Positions 24,996 through 36,200 of a stretch of 64,000 bases of DNA are shown here, piece by piece. The notes beneath the pieces were generated by a model. It did no database searches and was not told the origin of the DNA. It was given only the letters and a program-made list of their open reading frames with translations. Source of the stretch: Combretum micranthum (taxonomy: Eukaryota > Streptophyta > Magnoliopsida > Myrtales > Combretaceae); the NCBI GenBank assembly GCA_024138025.1, contig JAMXBD010000694.1, forward strand, positions 186,001 through 250,000, in the 5' to 3' direction. Position 1 is the first letter of the stretch. Each line of letters begins with the position of its first letter. The translations under genes and the position numbers were made by a program.

Positions 24996-26665
24996 TGTTG
25001 ATGACTGTTGGTATTTCTTAGGTTTTAAAAACATTTAAGATCACAAAGTAAAAGTTTTCAAAAATTTGTAAAGATAATAGGTTCTGTTCAACTTTGGAAG
25101 CAACTACTAACATTAAACAAGTGCACCAACTGAAGTAGCATAGAAAATATTAGGTTGTATTCCACGGGACCGTTGGCATCTACGATACTCACTTTTCATC
25201 GATTATCTTGCCAAAGAAAATTTAGTAGAACATAATAAAAATAGAAGTTATACTAAGGTTAATGAATATATATAGATTTTCAAGGCAAATTGTAAGATAA
25301 GCATGTTAATGTAACAAAAAGCCTTAGGGATTTCTTCACCAAGTCCTTATCATATGATTTATCAAAAAACCTAGAGTTGTTCACTGGTATATTTACACTG
25401 TTGGATTCATTAGGGTAAGTTAAAACCTCTCTCAAGGTCAATAACTATAGATCTAGATTAGACCACCAAAATCTCTTCACAAGTTATCAACAATCTAGAT
25501 TTATATAAAGTTTAAGAATCCTTTGTTTTTAAATAAACCTAATGAATTTTAAAAACGAGCAACAAAAAATTTTAACATCCCTCTATTAAGGTGATTATGA
25601 GCAACTCCATTAGTAGCCCCAAATCTATTCAAAAGAATGATCTCTCAATCTATTCGATTAGAATTAGAGATGAATCTAAAAGGTACACCATGCATTTAGA
25701 CCCACGAATTCAAGTTTTAGCTACTAATTGTAAATACCCAGAGGTATTCAATAAAACAATTTGAAATAACATGAATCATGTCTTGGATTCACAAACCCTA
25801 GGTTAATGATTATTTCTCAATGGATGCAGACATTAAGCACAAATTCTGAAGAAATAATATAGAATTAAAGATGGAATTACAAATCAAGAACAGAGTCTTG
25901 CAAAAACAAACATTAGGTTTACAATGAATTTACCTAGAAAACTTTGAGATTTCTCAACAATAAGAAATAGTTCATTCGCTCTAGAAGTCTCTCTCTACAC
26001 TACATTCGAAATTTGTCACAAATACTGTATATCTTCTCTTCCCCCTAATCAATGCCTATGCAAGTTTATTTATAGAACTAGGTACAAAAATCATGACGAT
26101 TTTATTCACTGATGTAGCAGATTCTTTATTATTGAATTCATTCTTTATTTTCATACGTACATCTAGAGTGATAGCTCATAGAGTCACTTTTCATGGGTTA
26201 AGTTTGAGGGCTCAACTATTGCTAAGATGTCAGGGCTTGAACTAAGTTGTAGCTTTTCTTCGTAAAGGTTCAATTTCTATCCAAAGTTAACTACGGGTAT
26301 CATCAAGTTGATCAAGGGCTCGAATGTTGGGCTTGACGAGACTTATTCATTGAAGTGTGAAGTGCATATGTCTCATAGCTAGTCACGGGTAGAGTCGAGG
26401 GCTCGATTGTCATTTTGCCCTATTTTCCTTTGTTATTTTGCCCTCAATGGGTCTTTTGTAGACCTCGACAAAGTTCCATGCTACTCATTTGTTGTTGTTT
26501 TGCTCCAATCTATTTCAAATCATTTCAATTCTCGTTCTTTTGATCTTAAGAGCTTAAAAACAACAATTAAGTAATAAAGTGTCACTTTTAGAGGAATTTA
26601 TCTTTAAAATGTATCAAATTAAGCTCAAATTCCTATGAATAGAATAGAGTAAGATAGACTTATCA
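24996..26665 (-). repeat. 5' LTR of the Athila-type element
   Basis: This is the partner of 17361-18991. It is slightly longer and differs by scattered substitutions and small indels, so the insertion is not very recent. Confidence 0.85.
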
Positions 26666-26670
26666 ATGTT

Positions 26671-27593
26671 CAAATCCCAATAATTTGGCCTGCATAGAAC
26701 TCAACGACACATTCCTCCTAGACAATGCATTAGCTACCACATTAGTATCGCCCTTCTTATACTTAATGGTATATGCAAATATATTTAAGAATTATACCCA
26801 TCATGCATGTCTCTTAAACAATTTAATTTGACCTCTCAAATACTTCGAAGACTTATGGTTAAAAAGATATAATGAACTCATTCGGTAAAAGATGGTGTTA
26901 CCATACTATAAGATCTCAAATCAAAGAATACAACTCTCTATCATTGATTGGATAATTCAAGGCCACTCCATGAAGCTTCTCACTGAAATAGGAGAAACAT
27001 CTTTTGCATAAGAACTACAACCAATTCCAACACTGGAGGCACCATATTAAAGCTTAAAAACTTTGTTAAAATCTCATAGCACTAACAAAGACACTAAAGT
27101 CGACTTCTTCTTGATCAACTCAAAGCTTCGATTAGCTCCTTAATTCTATTGGAAAGGAATTTCCTTCTTTGTTAATTCCATAAAAGGTGTTGTAATAGTC
27201 CTAAAATCCTTGATAAATCTCTCGTAAAAAGAACTAAGTCCATCAAAGTTATAGGCCTAAAAAATTTTAGTACGAATAGGCTACTTAGTAATGAACCTAA
27301 CCTTCTCATCATCAACACGAAGGCTCTCTCTAGACACAATGTATCTAAAAAAAACATCTCATGTTGATAGAAAATACACTTCTTCAAGTTAGCATATAGC
27401 TTCTCCTTCCACACCACCATGAAAACCAATGTCGAGTGCATAACATGACTCTCCAAATCTGAACTAAGATATCATCAAAATAAACTACCACAAATTTTCC
27501 TAAGAAACCTCTTAACACATAATTTATTAATGTCATGAAAGTTCTAGGAGTATTAGGCAAGCCAAAAATGTATCACTGTCCACTCATATAAAC
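26671..27593 (-). pseudogene. Outer gypsy reverse transcriptase (second half) and RNase H
   Basis: The minus strand reads [12 protein letters not shown], with the catalytic YFDD intact at 27471-27482. It continues [11 protein letters not shown] (27405-27370), then PINDRELYSLI in the RNase H, RHAWWVYFLNIFAYTIKYKKGD and a VANALSRR end near 26730. This is the usual gypsy order. The block ends on the left at the Athila-type insertion and on the right at the MITE. Stops and frame changes are frequent. Confidence 0.85.
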
Positions 27594-28498
27594 TAAGGGT
27601 GTTCACGATTCGGTTAACTAGTTCGTAGCCCTATTTTTTGTAACTAACTATAATTATCAATTTTTTAATATCCCAACCCTTAGCTAGTCTATTATAAATG
27701 CTTACCCACTTTAACAGTTAATCATTTTTTTCGATTTTCATTTTTAAGCACTTAATGTAATGGTTTCAACAAATCAAATTGGTAGTTTCAAAAAACCTTA
27801 TTTTATAGACTTTGTCATAGAGTTTTTTTTAATTATTATATATATTAAAAAACTAAAAAAAAAAGGAAAATCGAATTAAGAAAAAGGGAAAAAATAAGCC
27901 TTTGGATATATTGTCATCTATAAAATCAAACCAAATCAATTACCACATTAATTCCCATCAAACATAGGACATAACAAAACACTACAATCAAAATCTATGG
28001 AACATCAACAAATCACTTAAAACATGACCCAAATTCATGAAAAATCATGAAACAAAAAAATCTACTAACACCCATTAACATAATGGTTAATTAAAAGATG
28101 TGGTTAGCCATATTTTTAATTATAATAATGAAAAATTAAATCTTTTTGTTTCATAATTACATTTAAACATTGCAAATAAACAAATAAAAAAATAATTCTA
28201 ATACAATATTACACAAATTAAAACTTGATGTCTTCTCCTCAATACAAATTACAACACAACAACAACATAATAATTGAAAGATAAAAGTTCTAGCTACAAT
28301 ATATTTATAAATATTGAAACAGTTAACCATTAACCATCGGTTTTTTGTGGTTACAAACCAAAACTGAAATCGAAAACCGAAAAAAATAAAAACTGTAATC
28401 TTAAACGGAAACCAACGGACTAATTAATCATATTTTTTTATTGGTTTTTTGGTTTCTGTTTAGTTTTTTGGTTTCATCGGTTTTTTTTTCACACCCTT
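27594..28498. mobile_element. hAT-like MITE, 905 bp
   Basis: The terminal inverted repeats are TAAGGGTGTTCACGATTCGG at the left and AACCGATG..GGGTGTGA read inward from the right. The flanking 8-bp duplication is ATATAAAC (27586-27593) and ATACAAAC (28499-28506), with one mismatch. The ends are rich in GGTTAAC and CCGAAAACCGA-type motifs. It has no transposase frame. It sits in the reverse transcriptase of the outer gypsy element, between YFDD and the upstream part. Confidence 0.8.
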
Positions 28499-28516
28499 AT
28501 ACAAACCATGCTTGGT

Positions 28517-28994
28517 TGTTACAACCACAGTAAAAATACAACAAGGATTCAACAAGAATGTAACCGAAATAGTTAATAGTTACATAAGTAGTTTCAATAA
28601 CAGAAAATATAGCTGTAATTTCAGGGATATTGTAACAAGAAATATGTTCAACTCTATAAATAGAGAATAAAGAATAGAGAATGGGACATCAAACCTATTA
28701 GTGAAATCTAGAAATCTCGAGTGAGATCATGGAGAGTGGTTCTCTCGAATTAACTAGCCTAGTCATCAATCTACCTTCATCTATTATCATGCTTGCATCT
28801 TTACCACACTTGACTTGCACAATACATAGAGATTAGTATAGGATTGATTTCTGCAGGAAACCCTAGTAGATACAGAGAGTAGAGAAAAGAGAGGAGTTGA
28901 GAAAAGACTTGAGGATGTGTTCTGCATGTAACGAACTTTAGGTCAGGGTTTGTGGAGTATGGGGTTGGGGCTCTTACATATGAGGGGCCTAACA
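28517..28994 (+). repeat. 5' LTR of the second gag-only element
   Basis: It contains CTCTATAAATAGAG at about 28651-28666, a palindromic TATA box, placed where an LTR promoter would be. It is nearly identical to 30996-31454 apart from a 17-bp deletion in the right copy (AGAGGAGTTGAG region). Confidence 0.9.
28661..28668 (+). promoter_or_regulatory. LTR TATA box
   Basis: TATAAATA lies within the LTR about 330 bp before its end. It is repeated at the matching place in the right LTR (about 31132-31142). This is the likely core promoter for the element's transcript. Confidence 0.55.
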
Positions 28995-29051
28995 TTGGTG
29001 CTCTCGTCCCGATCTTGAACCTCTGTTTTTCTGCTTTCTAGTGCGCATACC

Positions 29052-29701
29052 ATGGCTGTCTCATGCAGATCTTTCCCTTTCCATTCACATTTTCAATTAG
29101 CTCCCTGCATCCAAGAAGCAATCCACAAATTTGTAAGTAATCATGCTTCTTCTTTAGAATTCTCAATTCTAGAGTACGACACACCAAATTTGAGAATTAT
29201 ACTTCAATTAAATTTCAAGAATCAGAATTTTCATTACTTTCCTCTCATGTTCTTGATGTTGTAAAAGCAAATATTCCTAAGTTCTATGGTAAGAATCCAT
29301 TAGAATGGATAATTACTATGGAACTTTTCTTTGATTTTTATCACATTGAAGAGAAACATTTCCTACAATTGTCTAAGTTTGCAATGCAATCTAAAGCATT
29401 AACATGGTTTGAATGGATGTGTTCTTGGCACCAATTATCTACATGGTATCGATTTGTTAAAGCTTTCATGTTGAGATTTGGTTCATACCAACATGATTGT
29501 ATTCTTGATCAATTTTATGAAGCTAATCATCCACCCAAACGTCCTATCTTTCCATCCTATTCATCCTACTCTTTTTCACATCAATCTGATACAATTCACC
29601 TAAATCCAATTCTTTCCCTTTTTCGACAAACTTTACAACAAAATGATACCATACAAAACAAGTCAATGACCCACATGATCATTCAAATCAAGAAGTTGTG
29701 A
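29052..29701 (+). pseudogene. Gag-like protein of the second gag-only element
   Basis: Frames 29052-29264 and 29318-29701 are probably one broken gene. The second contains ELFFDFYHIEEKHFL, AMQSKALTWFEWM and FVKAFMLRFGSYQHD. These match the 'ExFFxxxxI', 'ALxWFxW' and 'FxxAxxxRFG' positions of Retrotrans_gag. The part after residue 80 is proline- and serine-rich. The upstream frame ends in FPLMFLML about 50 bp before the second one opens. A near-ATG codon context (NPLEWI) between them suggests a frameshift. Confidence 0.7.
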
Positions 29702-30333
29702 TAACACTACCAGAACAACCTACTGTTCTTGTGTTTGAATTTGTTGACAACACTACTACAGTTGTCAATGACCCACAAGATATTAATATGGTTCATGAGG
29801 AAACAAAGAAAGATGACATTCTCAATCAGACAACACATGTTATACATTTAGCAAATGAGATTCTAATTGCTGGTCAAACAAGTGCAATTGAGTTCAAAGT
29901 GCTTACTAATATGGTTCAACAGCTGTCTAAGGATAAAATTGATGGTGAGCAAGCATATGACAAACAACATGTACATAAAGTTCAGCATTCATTGGTCAGT
30001 TATATGGATAATGGCATTGTTAATGATGCACAGCATGATCAATACGCATCTATGCATAATCCTGATGTGCAATTTGCAGAAAATGTTGATGTGCTTACCA
30101 AGAATGCCCAGGAGCTACCTAAGGATGCTCTTTCACAGCAAGTACCTACAACTTTTCACCTATATCATGAAGAGCTACTATATTCTAATTTTAATCCTAG
30201 TTTTGACATTTTCCAAGTCAAAACAACGAATTCATTGTTTGGGGCTCAGGATGACCTTGATTGTCAAGATGTAGTTTGGGCATTTCAACTCATTAAGGAT
30301 CACCGTCAGCAAGACCCACTCCATGCAAGTTAG
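29698..30333 (+). CDS. Unrecognised 211-residue frame in the second gag-only element
   Basis: This open frame starts 4 bp before the stop of the gag-like frame. It is acidic and rich in Asp, Gln, Val and Asn, with IDGEQAYDKQHVHKVQ in the middle and DDLDCQDVVWAFQLIKDHR near the end. I see no zinc knuckle and no protease, reverse transcriptase or integrase motif. Related non-autonomous elements carry such frames downstream of gag. It may be the gag C-terminus, or a separate frame kept open by chance. No function is assigned. Confidence 0.45.
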   Translation: MITLPEQPTVLVFEFVDNTTTVVNDPQDINMVHEETKKDDILNQTTHVIHLANEILIAGQTSAIEFKVLTNMVQQLSKDKIDGEQAYDKQHVHKVQHSLVSYMDNGIVNDAQHDQYASMHNPDVQFAENVDVLTKNAQELPKDALSQQVPTTFHLYHEELLYSNFNPSFDIFQVKTTNSLFGAQDDLDCQDVVWAFQLIKDHRQQDPLHAS

Positions 30334-30995
30334 ATGCAACATCTGACATTCCTATCAAAAGGAGTAGGACTTCTTATTGGACTCAAGGGTGCATGTGGGG
30401 ATACTAAGGTGGCTCAAGAGGCATTTCTTCATCAGCTTACCACCAGCAACTGTGCTATCAAGCAACAATCGGGTGGCCATCGATTCTCAATTTTTCTCCT
30501 CTCATCATGGTCGATTTCTAGGGTCATATCACTATGGGATGGAACATGGAGCTATAATCCTCCATTTTTACAAACTCAGATGGCTCAGGGATTTTGTTCA
30601 AAGCCTACTGCCTACACATCCTTAGATATGGGTAGCCAGCCAGCTTAATTTACCAATTCCATCCCCATCATTGCCTTACGTGGGGTCTGACTTACAACAT
30701 ATATGGTGGGACTTCTTTATGAACCAGATTTCGAATTGGACAAGGGTTCAAAATAAGCAATTTTCGTCCTACAACCAGTGTTCTCCACACACATGTTCCT
30801 AATGGCCAGATGCTATTTTTCTCCGATTTCTAAACCCATTCATCAATGCCATTTTCACTATGAGGGACATTTTTACAAACAAGTGGCAGGCATATTGAGG
30901 TTCGATTTTTTTTCACTCACAACTCTGACATCTACTTGCGCAAGTCACAAAGATTCAACCTTGAGGACAAGGTTGTTTTCAAGGAGCGGAAAAAT
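30334..30995 (+). other. Interior 3' part of the second gag-only element
   Basis: Overlapping short frames (30334-30648, 30377-30625, 30778-31113) have no recognised domain. The last 40 bp contain CCTTGAGGACAAGG, a stretch commonly seen just before the polypurine tract in plant gypsy elements, then GGAGCGGAAAA. Confidence 0.5.
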
Positions 30996-31454
30996 TGTTA
31001 TAACCACAGTAAAAATAAAACAAAGATTCAACAAGAATGTAACCGAAATAGTTAATAGTTACATAAGTAGTTTCAATAACAAAAAATATAGCTGTAATTT
31101 CAGGATATTGTAACAGGAAATATGTACAACTCTATAAATAGAGAATAAAGAATAGAAATGGGACATCAAACCCATTAGTGAAATCTGGAAATCTCGAGTG
31201 AGATTATGGAGAGTGGTTCTCTCGAATTAACCAACCTAGTTATCAATCTACCTTCATCTATTATCACATTTGCATCTTTACCACACTTGACCTGCACAAT
31301 ACATAGAGATTAGTATAGGATTGATTTCTGCAGGAAACCCTAGTACATACAGAGAGTAGAGAAAAGACTTGAGGATGTGTTCTGCATGTGACGAGCTTTA
31401 GGTCAGGGTTTGTGGAGTGTGGGGTTGGGGCTCTTACATATCAGGGGCCTAACA
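30996..31454 (+). repeat. 3' LTR of the second gag-only element
   Basis: It starts TGTTATAACC and ends GGCCTAACA, followed by the TTGGT duplication. It aligns with 28517-28994. Confidence 0.9.
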
Positions 31455-31459
31455 TTGGT

Positions 31460-31580
31460 CCTAAAAGCCATTGTCCACTCATCCTTGGCCTTCATTCTTT
31501 ATTTGATAATACCTACTCTTTAAGTCAATCACGGAAAATTATTCATCACTGTCGAGCTTGAAAATTTTCTCTATACAAGT
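31460..31580 (-). pseudogene. Outer gypsy reverse transcriptase fragment
   Basis: The minus strand gives CIEKIFKLDSDE, a stop, then FSVIDLKSRYYQI and KDEWTMAFR. This is the conserved RT segment that starts at 'KIDLRSGYHQI'. It continues across the second gag-only element and the MITE as TKHGLYEW. That tie shows the flanking blocks belong to one gene. Confidence 0.85.
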
Positions 31581-33612
31581 ACTCGACACAATTAAAGAAA
31601 GTTTTTCTAAAAATCATTTCAAAAATGTAAAAATATGACTTGGAATCACCATCAACTAAAATTGGACAAAGATATAAAATTAAGGTCAGCTAGGCAAGCC
31701 AACCCTGATAAAATTGGTCCACAGGTTTTTTCTAAAAATAAATTTTTTAGAAAAATATTAAACCAACAGATCTAGACTCAGAGCTAACCTATTACACCTG
31801 AAAAGGCTACCACATTATCAACTTTTAAAAATTAAACGAGCATTAATTAAAATATTCTTTTTATGTATTTATGTTAAATAAAAGATAAGGAAAAGAAATC
31901 ACCTAAAACCCACAATAATCCTAAAAGTAAAATTTGAAAAATTAAAATCAGTTTAAAAAACCAAATTCCTATAAAGAATAATATTATACTAAACAAAAAT
32001 GTGAAAAAATAATCTTTATAATTTTTTTTGTTGCCCCGTAAGTACCTATGTATTTGCAATGTCGGAATCAAACCATCGTAGTTGGTTTTATCTTATATAA
32101 CCTTAGTGTGTGGATAAATTTTAATCTCTAAAAATGGTCAAGTTTACCTTTTTTTTTAATCAAGTTAAATTTTATTCATGAAAAATCCTAGGATGCCTAA
32201 TTTATTTTTTAGGTCCCATTTCAGAAAAATCTAATGCAAATCCTAATTTTGAAAATACCAATTAATGCACTTTATATCTATGAAAACCATCTAAGTGATA
32301 AAAATGCAATTTTAATGCAATACGACTTAAAATGCTTAAGAATACCAAGTATGTGCAATTTGATATGAAAAGGATTTTTATTTTCGAGACATAAAATTTA
32401 AGGAAGACATGTACTATAAATGTTCTAAAGAAACAACATTTGTCATCCTCGTTATTTATCATATTAATATGTATCATTATAGCACGTCTAATCACGATAT
32501 AATTGTCATGTAACCAATATGCCTTCGAAACTATTATCACAAACTCATCATCAAATAGGAAGTGGCCAATTAATTATTTAGTACTATTAAAATTTAGATG
32601 ATGTTGACATGCAAAATCCTAATTCCTAACTAATGACCTACATGCCAGTAGATGTCAGCTCAGTTGGTGAGGCTTCGATTCATGACTCCCAATGTTCACG
32701 GGATCGATTCTTGCTGCAAGCAAAGATGTCTCTCTTGTGCCTGGGTCATGGGATCGATCATTATCAGTATCAGAATGCTACCCTATCCAAATTTGGGTAT
32801 TGATGATCTCCATCGTAAAATATGATGGAGGGTAGCTATGGTCTCATGTGGTGATGACTGAAGTTGAAGCTACAGTGAAATTGTTTCAATGGCCAAAAAA
32901 AAAAAAAAAAAAAACTAATGACCTGCATAATAAAAGGAGTAAAAATTATTAGTTAAAATAGAATATTTTTCTTCTTTATGGATTTTTAAGTCAAGTTTAG
33001 AGATATATTTCATTTAATAATAAAACAACTAAAAGCAATGAACTATTTACAGAGCAAGTTGATAAGCCCACTAGTTCGGCCCAATTCAAAGCAAATAAAT
33101 AAAACTCTAGTTTGAAATAAGTACGTCTTTCCTTACTCGACTATTCTTTCTCTCTATCTTAAGATTTCAAAGTTCTAAGTTTCCTTAATGAAATTCGTAG
33201 ATCTAAATTGCAATTTGTTAATACTTTCTAGGAATTTATTATATTGTAAAATATTCACTGACAATAGCTTAATTTGTTTAGTTTGTTGCAAGGTGAAACA
33301 AATGAGATTTGAATTCGAGTTCTAGAAGGACTTCTGCACTTTCAAGTGTTTGAACTGGGTAAAAGTTGCCTTGTTTAATTCGTCTTTCATTTTTATAATC
33401 ATTCGTGGGAGTCACCAACTATCCTACAAAGTTTATTATGCTAGATTGGCATTTACTACTAATAGCAACATGTGTACATGTATTTATTTGTTCTAACAAA
33501 AACAATACATCATGTGAAACTATTTTGTGTATTCTAACAAGTAGTTAAGTGGTCTTCTGCTCCTTGAATGTCTGGGCATAACATCTGCTTCCTCCTTCGG
33601 AAAAAGCACCTA
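31581..33612. mobile_element. Unresolved insertion in the outer reverse transcriptase
   Basis: The RT reading is continuous if 31581-33612 is removed, so about 2 kb was inserted here. I cannot fix its ends or find a duplication. On the minus strand, ATGGTGATTCC (about 31645-31656) and TTGGTGACTCC (about 33405-33415) resemble each other and the Arg-tRNA primer context of some gypsy elements, so decayed LTR fragments are possible. A SINE (32644-32912) is nested in it. Confidence 0.45.
32644..32912 (+). mobile_element. tRNA-derived SINE with poly-A tail
   Basis: The head contains GTCAGCTCAGTTGG (box A type, about 32655-32668) and GGATCGATTC (box B type, 32701-32710), the internal RNA polymerase III promoter of a tRNA-derived SINE. 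The body is about 180 bp and the tail is A x 20 at 32895-32914. A 16-bp duplication AACTAATGACCTRCAT lies at 32628-32643 and 32913-32928, with one mismatch. That is the mark of LINE-type reverse transcription at a nick. Confidence 0.9.
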
Positions 33613-33990
33613 TCAAGGTGTGATATGGGATAATTTCATAGTAATGTGATTTATCATCCTACCATCCACACATCTACCAACTACCATCTTTCTTGGGTAC
33701 CACTAACATTAATACTGAACATGGACTCATGTTTTCATGAATAAACCCCTTCTTTAGCAATTCACCAACTTAATTTTTCAACTCATTAGCTTCTTTAGGA
33801 TTCATTCTATAATATGGACTATTAAGCAATGTAGCTCCAAGTACCAAGTCAATTTGGTACTCAACTCCTCTCAAAGGAGGTAATCCCTTAGGAAGCTCTT
33901 TATAAAAAACATCATTGAATTGATTTAATAATTGTAGAACTTCATCTGGAATAAGAGAATCACTCTCTATCCCCAAAGCCTATCCACATA
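33613..33990 (-). pseudogene. Outer gypsy reverse transcriptase N-terminus
   Basis: The frame 33770-33976 reads FNDVFYKELPKGLPPLRGVEYQIDLV and then YYRMNPKEANEL, the start of gypsy RT. Further on the minus strand gives VPKKDGSW, a stop, then INHITMK near 33640. It is broken by stops and then by the insertion at 31581-33612. Confidence 0.85.
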
Positions 33991-34489
33991 CAATAATACA
34001 TATGTTGCCCATTGGCAAGTTCCTTCTCAAGGGCCCTTATGTCAACAACAATGACTCTTTCTTAGGAGGATTCAACTCTCTATATGTTTATCTTGTTGCG
34101 TTTAGACTCATAAGAAACAATTTAATCCTCTTTCCATTGAATAACACAAAATAGGTATTGTCTCTAACATTGTGATCCACATATTGATCGAACAACCAAG
34201 GACGACCTAAAAAAAATATGAGAGGCATCCATATGAACTACATCGTAAAGAACTTCATTAATATAATGATTAGGTAAGGAGGTAGGAACCAATACCTACT
34301 TAATGTCATGAATAAAGCCCTTTTATCATTGAATCAATGCAACCAATATGGTTGTAGATAAGCTGCAGTGGGAAGTTGTAACTTCTCTATTAGTATCATT
34401 GGTGCTACATTGGTTCAACTTTCGAAATCAATAGTGGCCACATAAACAACCCCATTCACCAAGAATTTAATGTGGAATATGTTTTCCTT
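33991..34489 (-). pseudogene. Outer gypsy protease region (decayed)
   Basis: This stretch lies between the zinc knuckle and RT, where gypsy protease belongs. Minus-strand pieces such as VATIDFESxTNVAP-like text (34430-34390) suggest the start of a retropepsin. No catalytic D-T/S-G can be read in frame. Confidence 0.5.
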
Positions 34490-34846
34490 CTATTCTTGGT
34501 CAATAGTTGGTGTCACTCTCAAACTCCTCACTACATCATTCAAAGGCACAACCGCCCCAACTACATGCTTAGCTGACACTTCCCCCTCATCATTCTCATT
34601 GGAATCATAGTAGCTACTTCTTTCTCCTTCACCATCACTCTCCAAACAACCTCCACTAGTATAGACAACATGTTGATTCGAACATTGGACAGCCATATGT
34701 CCATAACCTAAACAATTAAAATATTTAATATCCTTAGTCCTCTTTCCAACACTACTACTAGATTTATTAGGTTTAGAAATCAAATTTCCCTTCGCCTCAC
34801 TTGGCTTCTCAAGATTCAACTCATGATTCTCATTATCCTTATAACT
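34490..34846 (-). pseudogene. Outer gypsy nucleocapsid zinc knuckle
   Basis: The frame 34490-34819 has a Lys/Ser-rich stretch and then YFNCLGYGHMAVQC. This is a CCHC knuckle in which the first cysteine is replaced by tyrosine, so it would not bind zinc normally. An acidic spacer and VRSLRVTPTIDQE follow. It continues to the right, across the fold-back element, into the capsid region. Confidence 0.8.
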
Positions 34847-34851
34847 ACTAG

Positions 34852-35165
34852 TGTCACTCCCCAGCTCACCTCACCTACTTGGGGGAATAGATTCACTAGA
34901 GTCCCACAAGACACAAGTAGTCTTTTGTCGAGCACGTGATGATAATCAGGTATTGCTCTCTATGCCAAGCATTTACCCTAGTTTATACCCATAGTGAATC
35001 AAAGCTGGGACATAGCCTTTTGCTTTCCCTAAAGGGAACGCCTTTCACCAATTGAGATCAAACAATACCTAATTATCGTCGCATGCTCGCCAAAAGTTGC
35101 ATGTGTCCTGTGGGGCTCTGGTGAATCTATTCCCTCAGGCAGGTGAGGTGAGGTGGGGCATGACA
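34852..35165. mobile_element. Fold-back element, 314 bp, with long inverted arms and SINE-like loop
   Basis: The left arm (34852-34955) is the inverse of the right arm (35063-35165) over about 104 bp with scattered mismatches. Both arms read TGTCAYKCCCCA from the outer end and then share GGGAATAGATTCAC. A perfect 5-bp duplication ACTAG lies at 34847-34851 and 35166-35170. The 107-bp loop read on the minus strand contains TCTCAATTGGTGAAAGGCG and CTTTGATTCA, like a tRNA-derived SINE head. It sits in the outer element's gag. Confidence 0.85.
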
Positions 35166-35170
35166 ACTAG

Positions 35171-36200
35171 TACTATTCTTCTTATCATCAAACCAATAAG
35201 ATTCCTTACTACTTTCAAATTTAGAAGAGTTACCTCCAAAGTATGTATCCTTTGAAGCTCAACAACATCAACAATTTTAGACTTCAACTCGGCAATAAAC
35301 ATACCAATAAATTAATCTGTATTTTCCATAATTTGACTATGCATAGTAAGGATTTCTAACCATGAAATGTATTTAGCTACAATCTTACTTCCTTGTCCCA
35401 AAGTGTACAATCGCATCAACACTTCTTGGTTATAGTAATCAGGAACAAAACGTTACTACAATAACTAATGCATCTCTGCCTAAGTAATAACATCACGTTC
35501 TTCATTCCTCCTCCTACAAGCCAATACATTCTTCTACCAATGCCACGCATAGTCTTTAAACTCAATAACAACAAGCTTAACCCGCTACACATCATCATAA
35601 TCATCATAATCAAAGAGCTTCTTAGTTTGATCTTTCCAATCAAAATATTTATCCACTCCACAGTGCCATCAAAAGACAGATTTTCTAGTTTTACATCCTC
35701 AATGCCACACAAATCTTGATGCCTATGCCCATCATGGTGATCATTAAAATCATCATCATGATTCCAACTTGACACCTACTCATTGATTGGTGCGCATAAC
35801 TCTTACCTCTGTCACTACCTCTTTCATAGCCATCTATTACTCCATGCCCACCATGAGCTAATTAGACTCCTAGTTTAGTCTCTAAGTCCTCAGCAAATTC
35901 ATGTTCATGTGTTTCTTGGATATGATGGTTTCTCCTAATAGCTTACTCAACATTCCTTAGGATTTCATTTTGTTGACATATCATCGTTTGCATGCCTTGC
36001 ATCATCTCTCTCATAAAATCCATAAATACACCTATTAACAGTGCTTTCAACCTTAAGAGGATTGATATCGCTATTTTCTTTATCAAATTTACCAAACATC
36101 TTCAACAAGAATGAAACTCGTAATATAAGCAATCAAAACAACGACACTTAGTACACAAGCAATCACCACTAAAGCCCTAAACCACAATCGGCAGCCTCAA
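35171..36200 (-). pseudogene. Outer gypsy gag capsid region
   Basis: Minus-strand pieces in shifting frames include DVKLENLSFDGTVEW, VEFKDYAWHW and RRRNEERDVI, then RFVPDYYNQEV with LYTLGQGSK, the Retrotrans_gag signature in the right order. Several frameshifts and stops break it. The N-terminus lies near 36100, shortly after the primer site. Confidence 0.75.

Larger units (their letters stand above)
17361..26665 (-). mobile_element. Athila-type Ty3/gypsy element (nested, defective)
   Basis: LTRs of 1631 and 1670 bp (17361-18991, 24996-26665) start TGTTGATGA and end ACTTATCA. The flanks are ATGCT (17356-17360) and ATGTT (26666-26670), a 5-bp duplication with one mismatch. On the minus strand the order is 5' LTR, a degenerate Asp-tRNA-type primer site, gag remnant, protease, reverse transcriptase with FMDD, RNase H and integrase. 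The FMDDFS active-site context, the LADRS protease motif and the integrase N-terminal stretch PWFVDIANYLV are typical of the Athila branch. All coding parts are broken. Confidence 0.85.
28517..31454 (+). mobile_element. Second gag-only LTR retrotransposon, 2.9 kb
   Basis: LTRs of 478 and 459 bp (28517-28994, 30996-31454) start TGTTAYAACCACAG and end GGGGCCTAACA. A perfect 5-bp duplication TTGGT lies at 28512-28516 and 31455-31459. The left LTR is followed by TTGGTGCTCTCGTCCC, a primer-site-like sequence whose tRNA I cannot name for certain. GGAGCGGAAAA, a polypurine tract, precedes the right LTR. The 2-kb interior encodes a gag-like frame and one unrecognised frame and no polymerase. The two LTRs are close in sequence, so this is among the younger insertions here. 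Confidence 0.9.

Noticed and set aside
32650..32715. Possible tRNA gene
   Set aside because: A-box and B-box are present, but the cloverleaf is not intact, and the poly-A tail and 16-bp duplication show a SINE.
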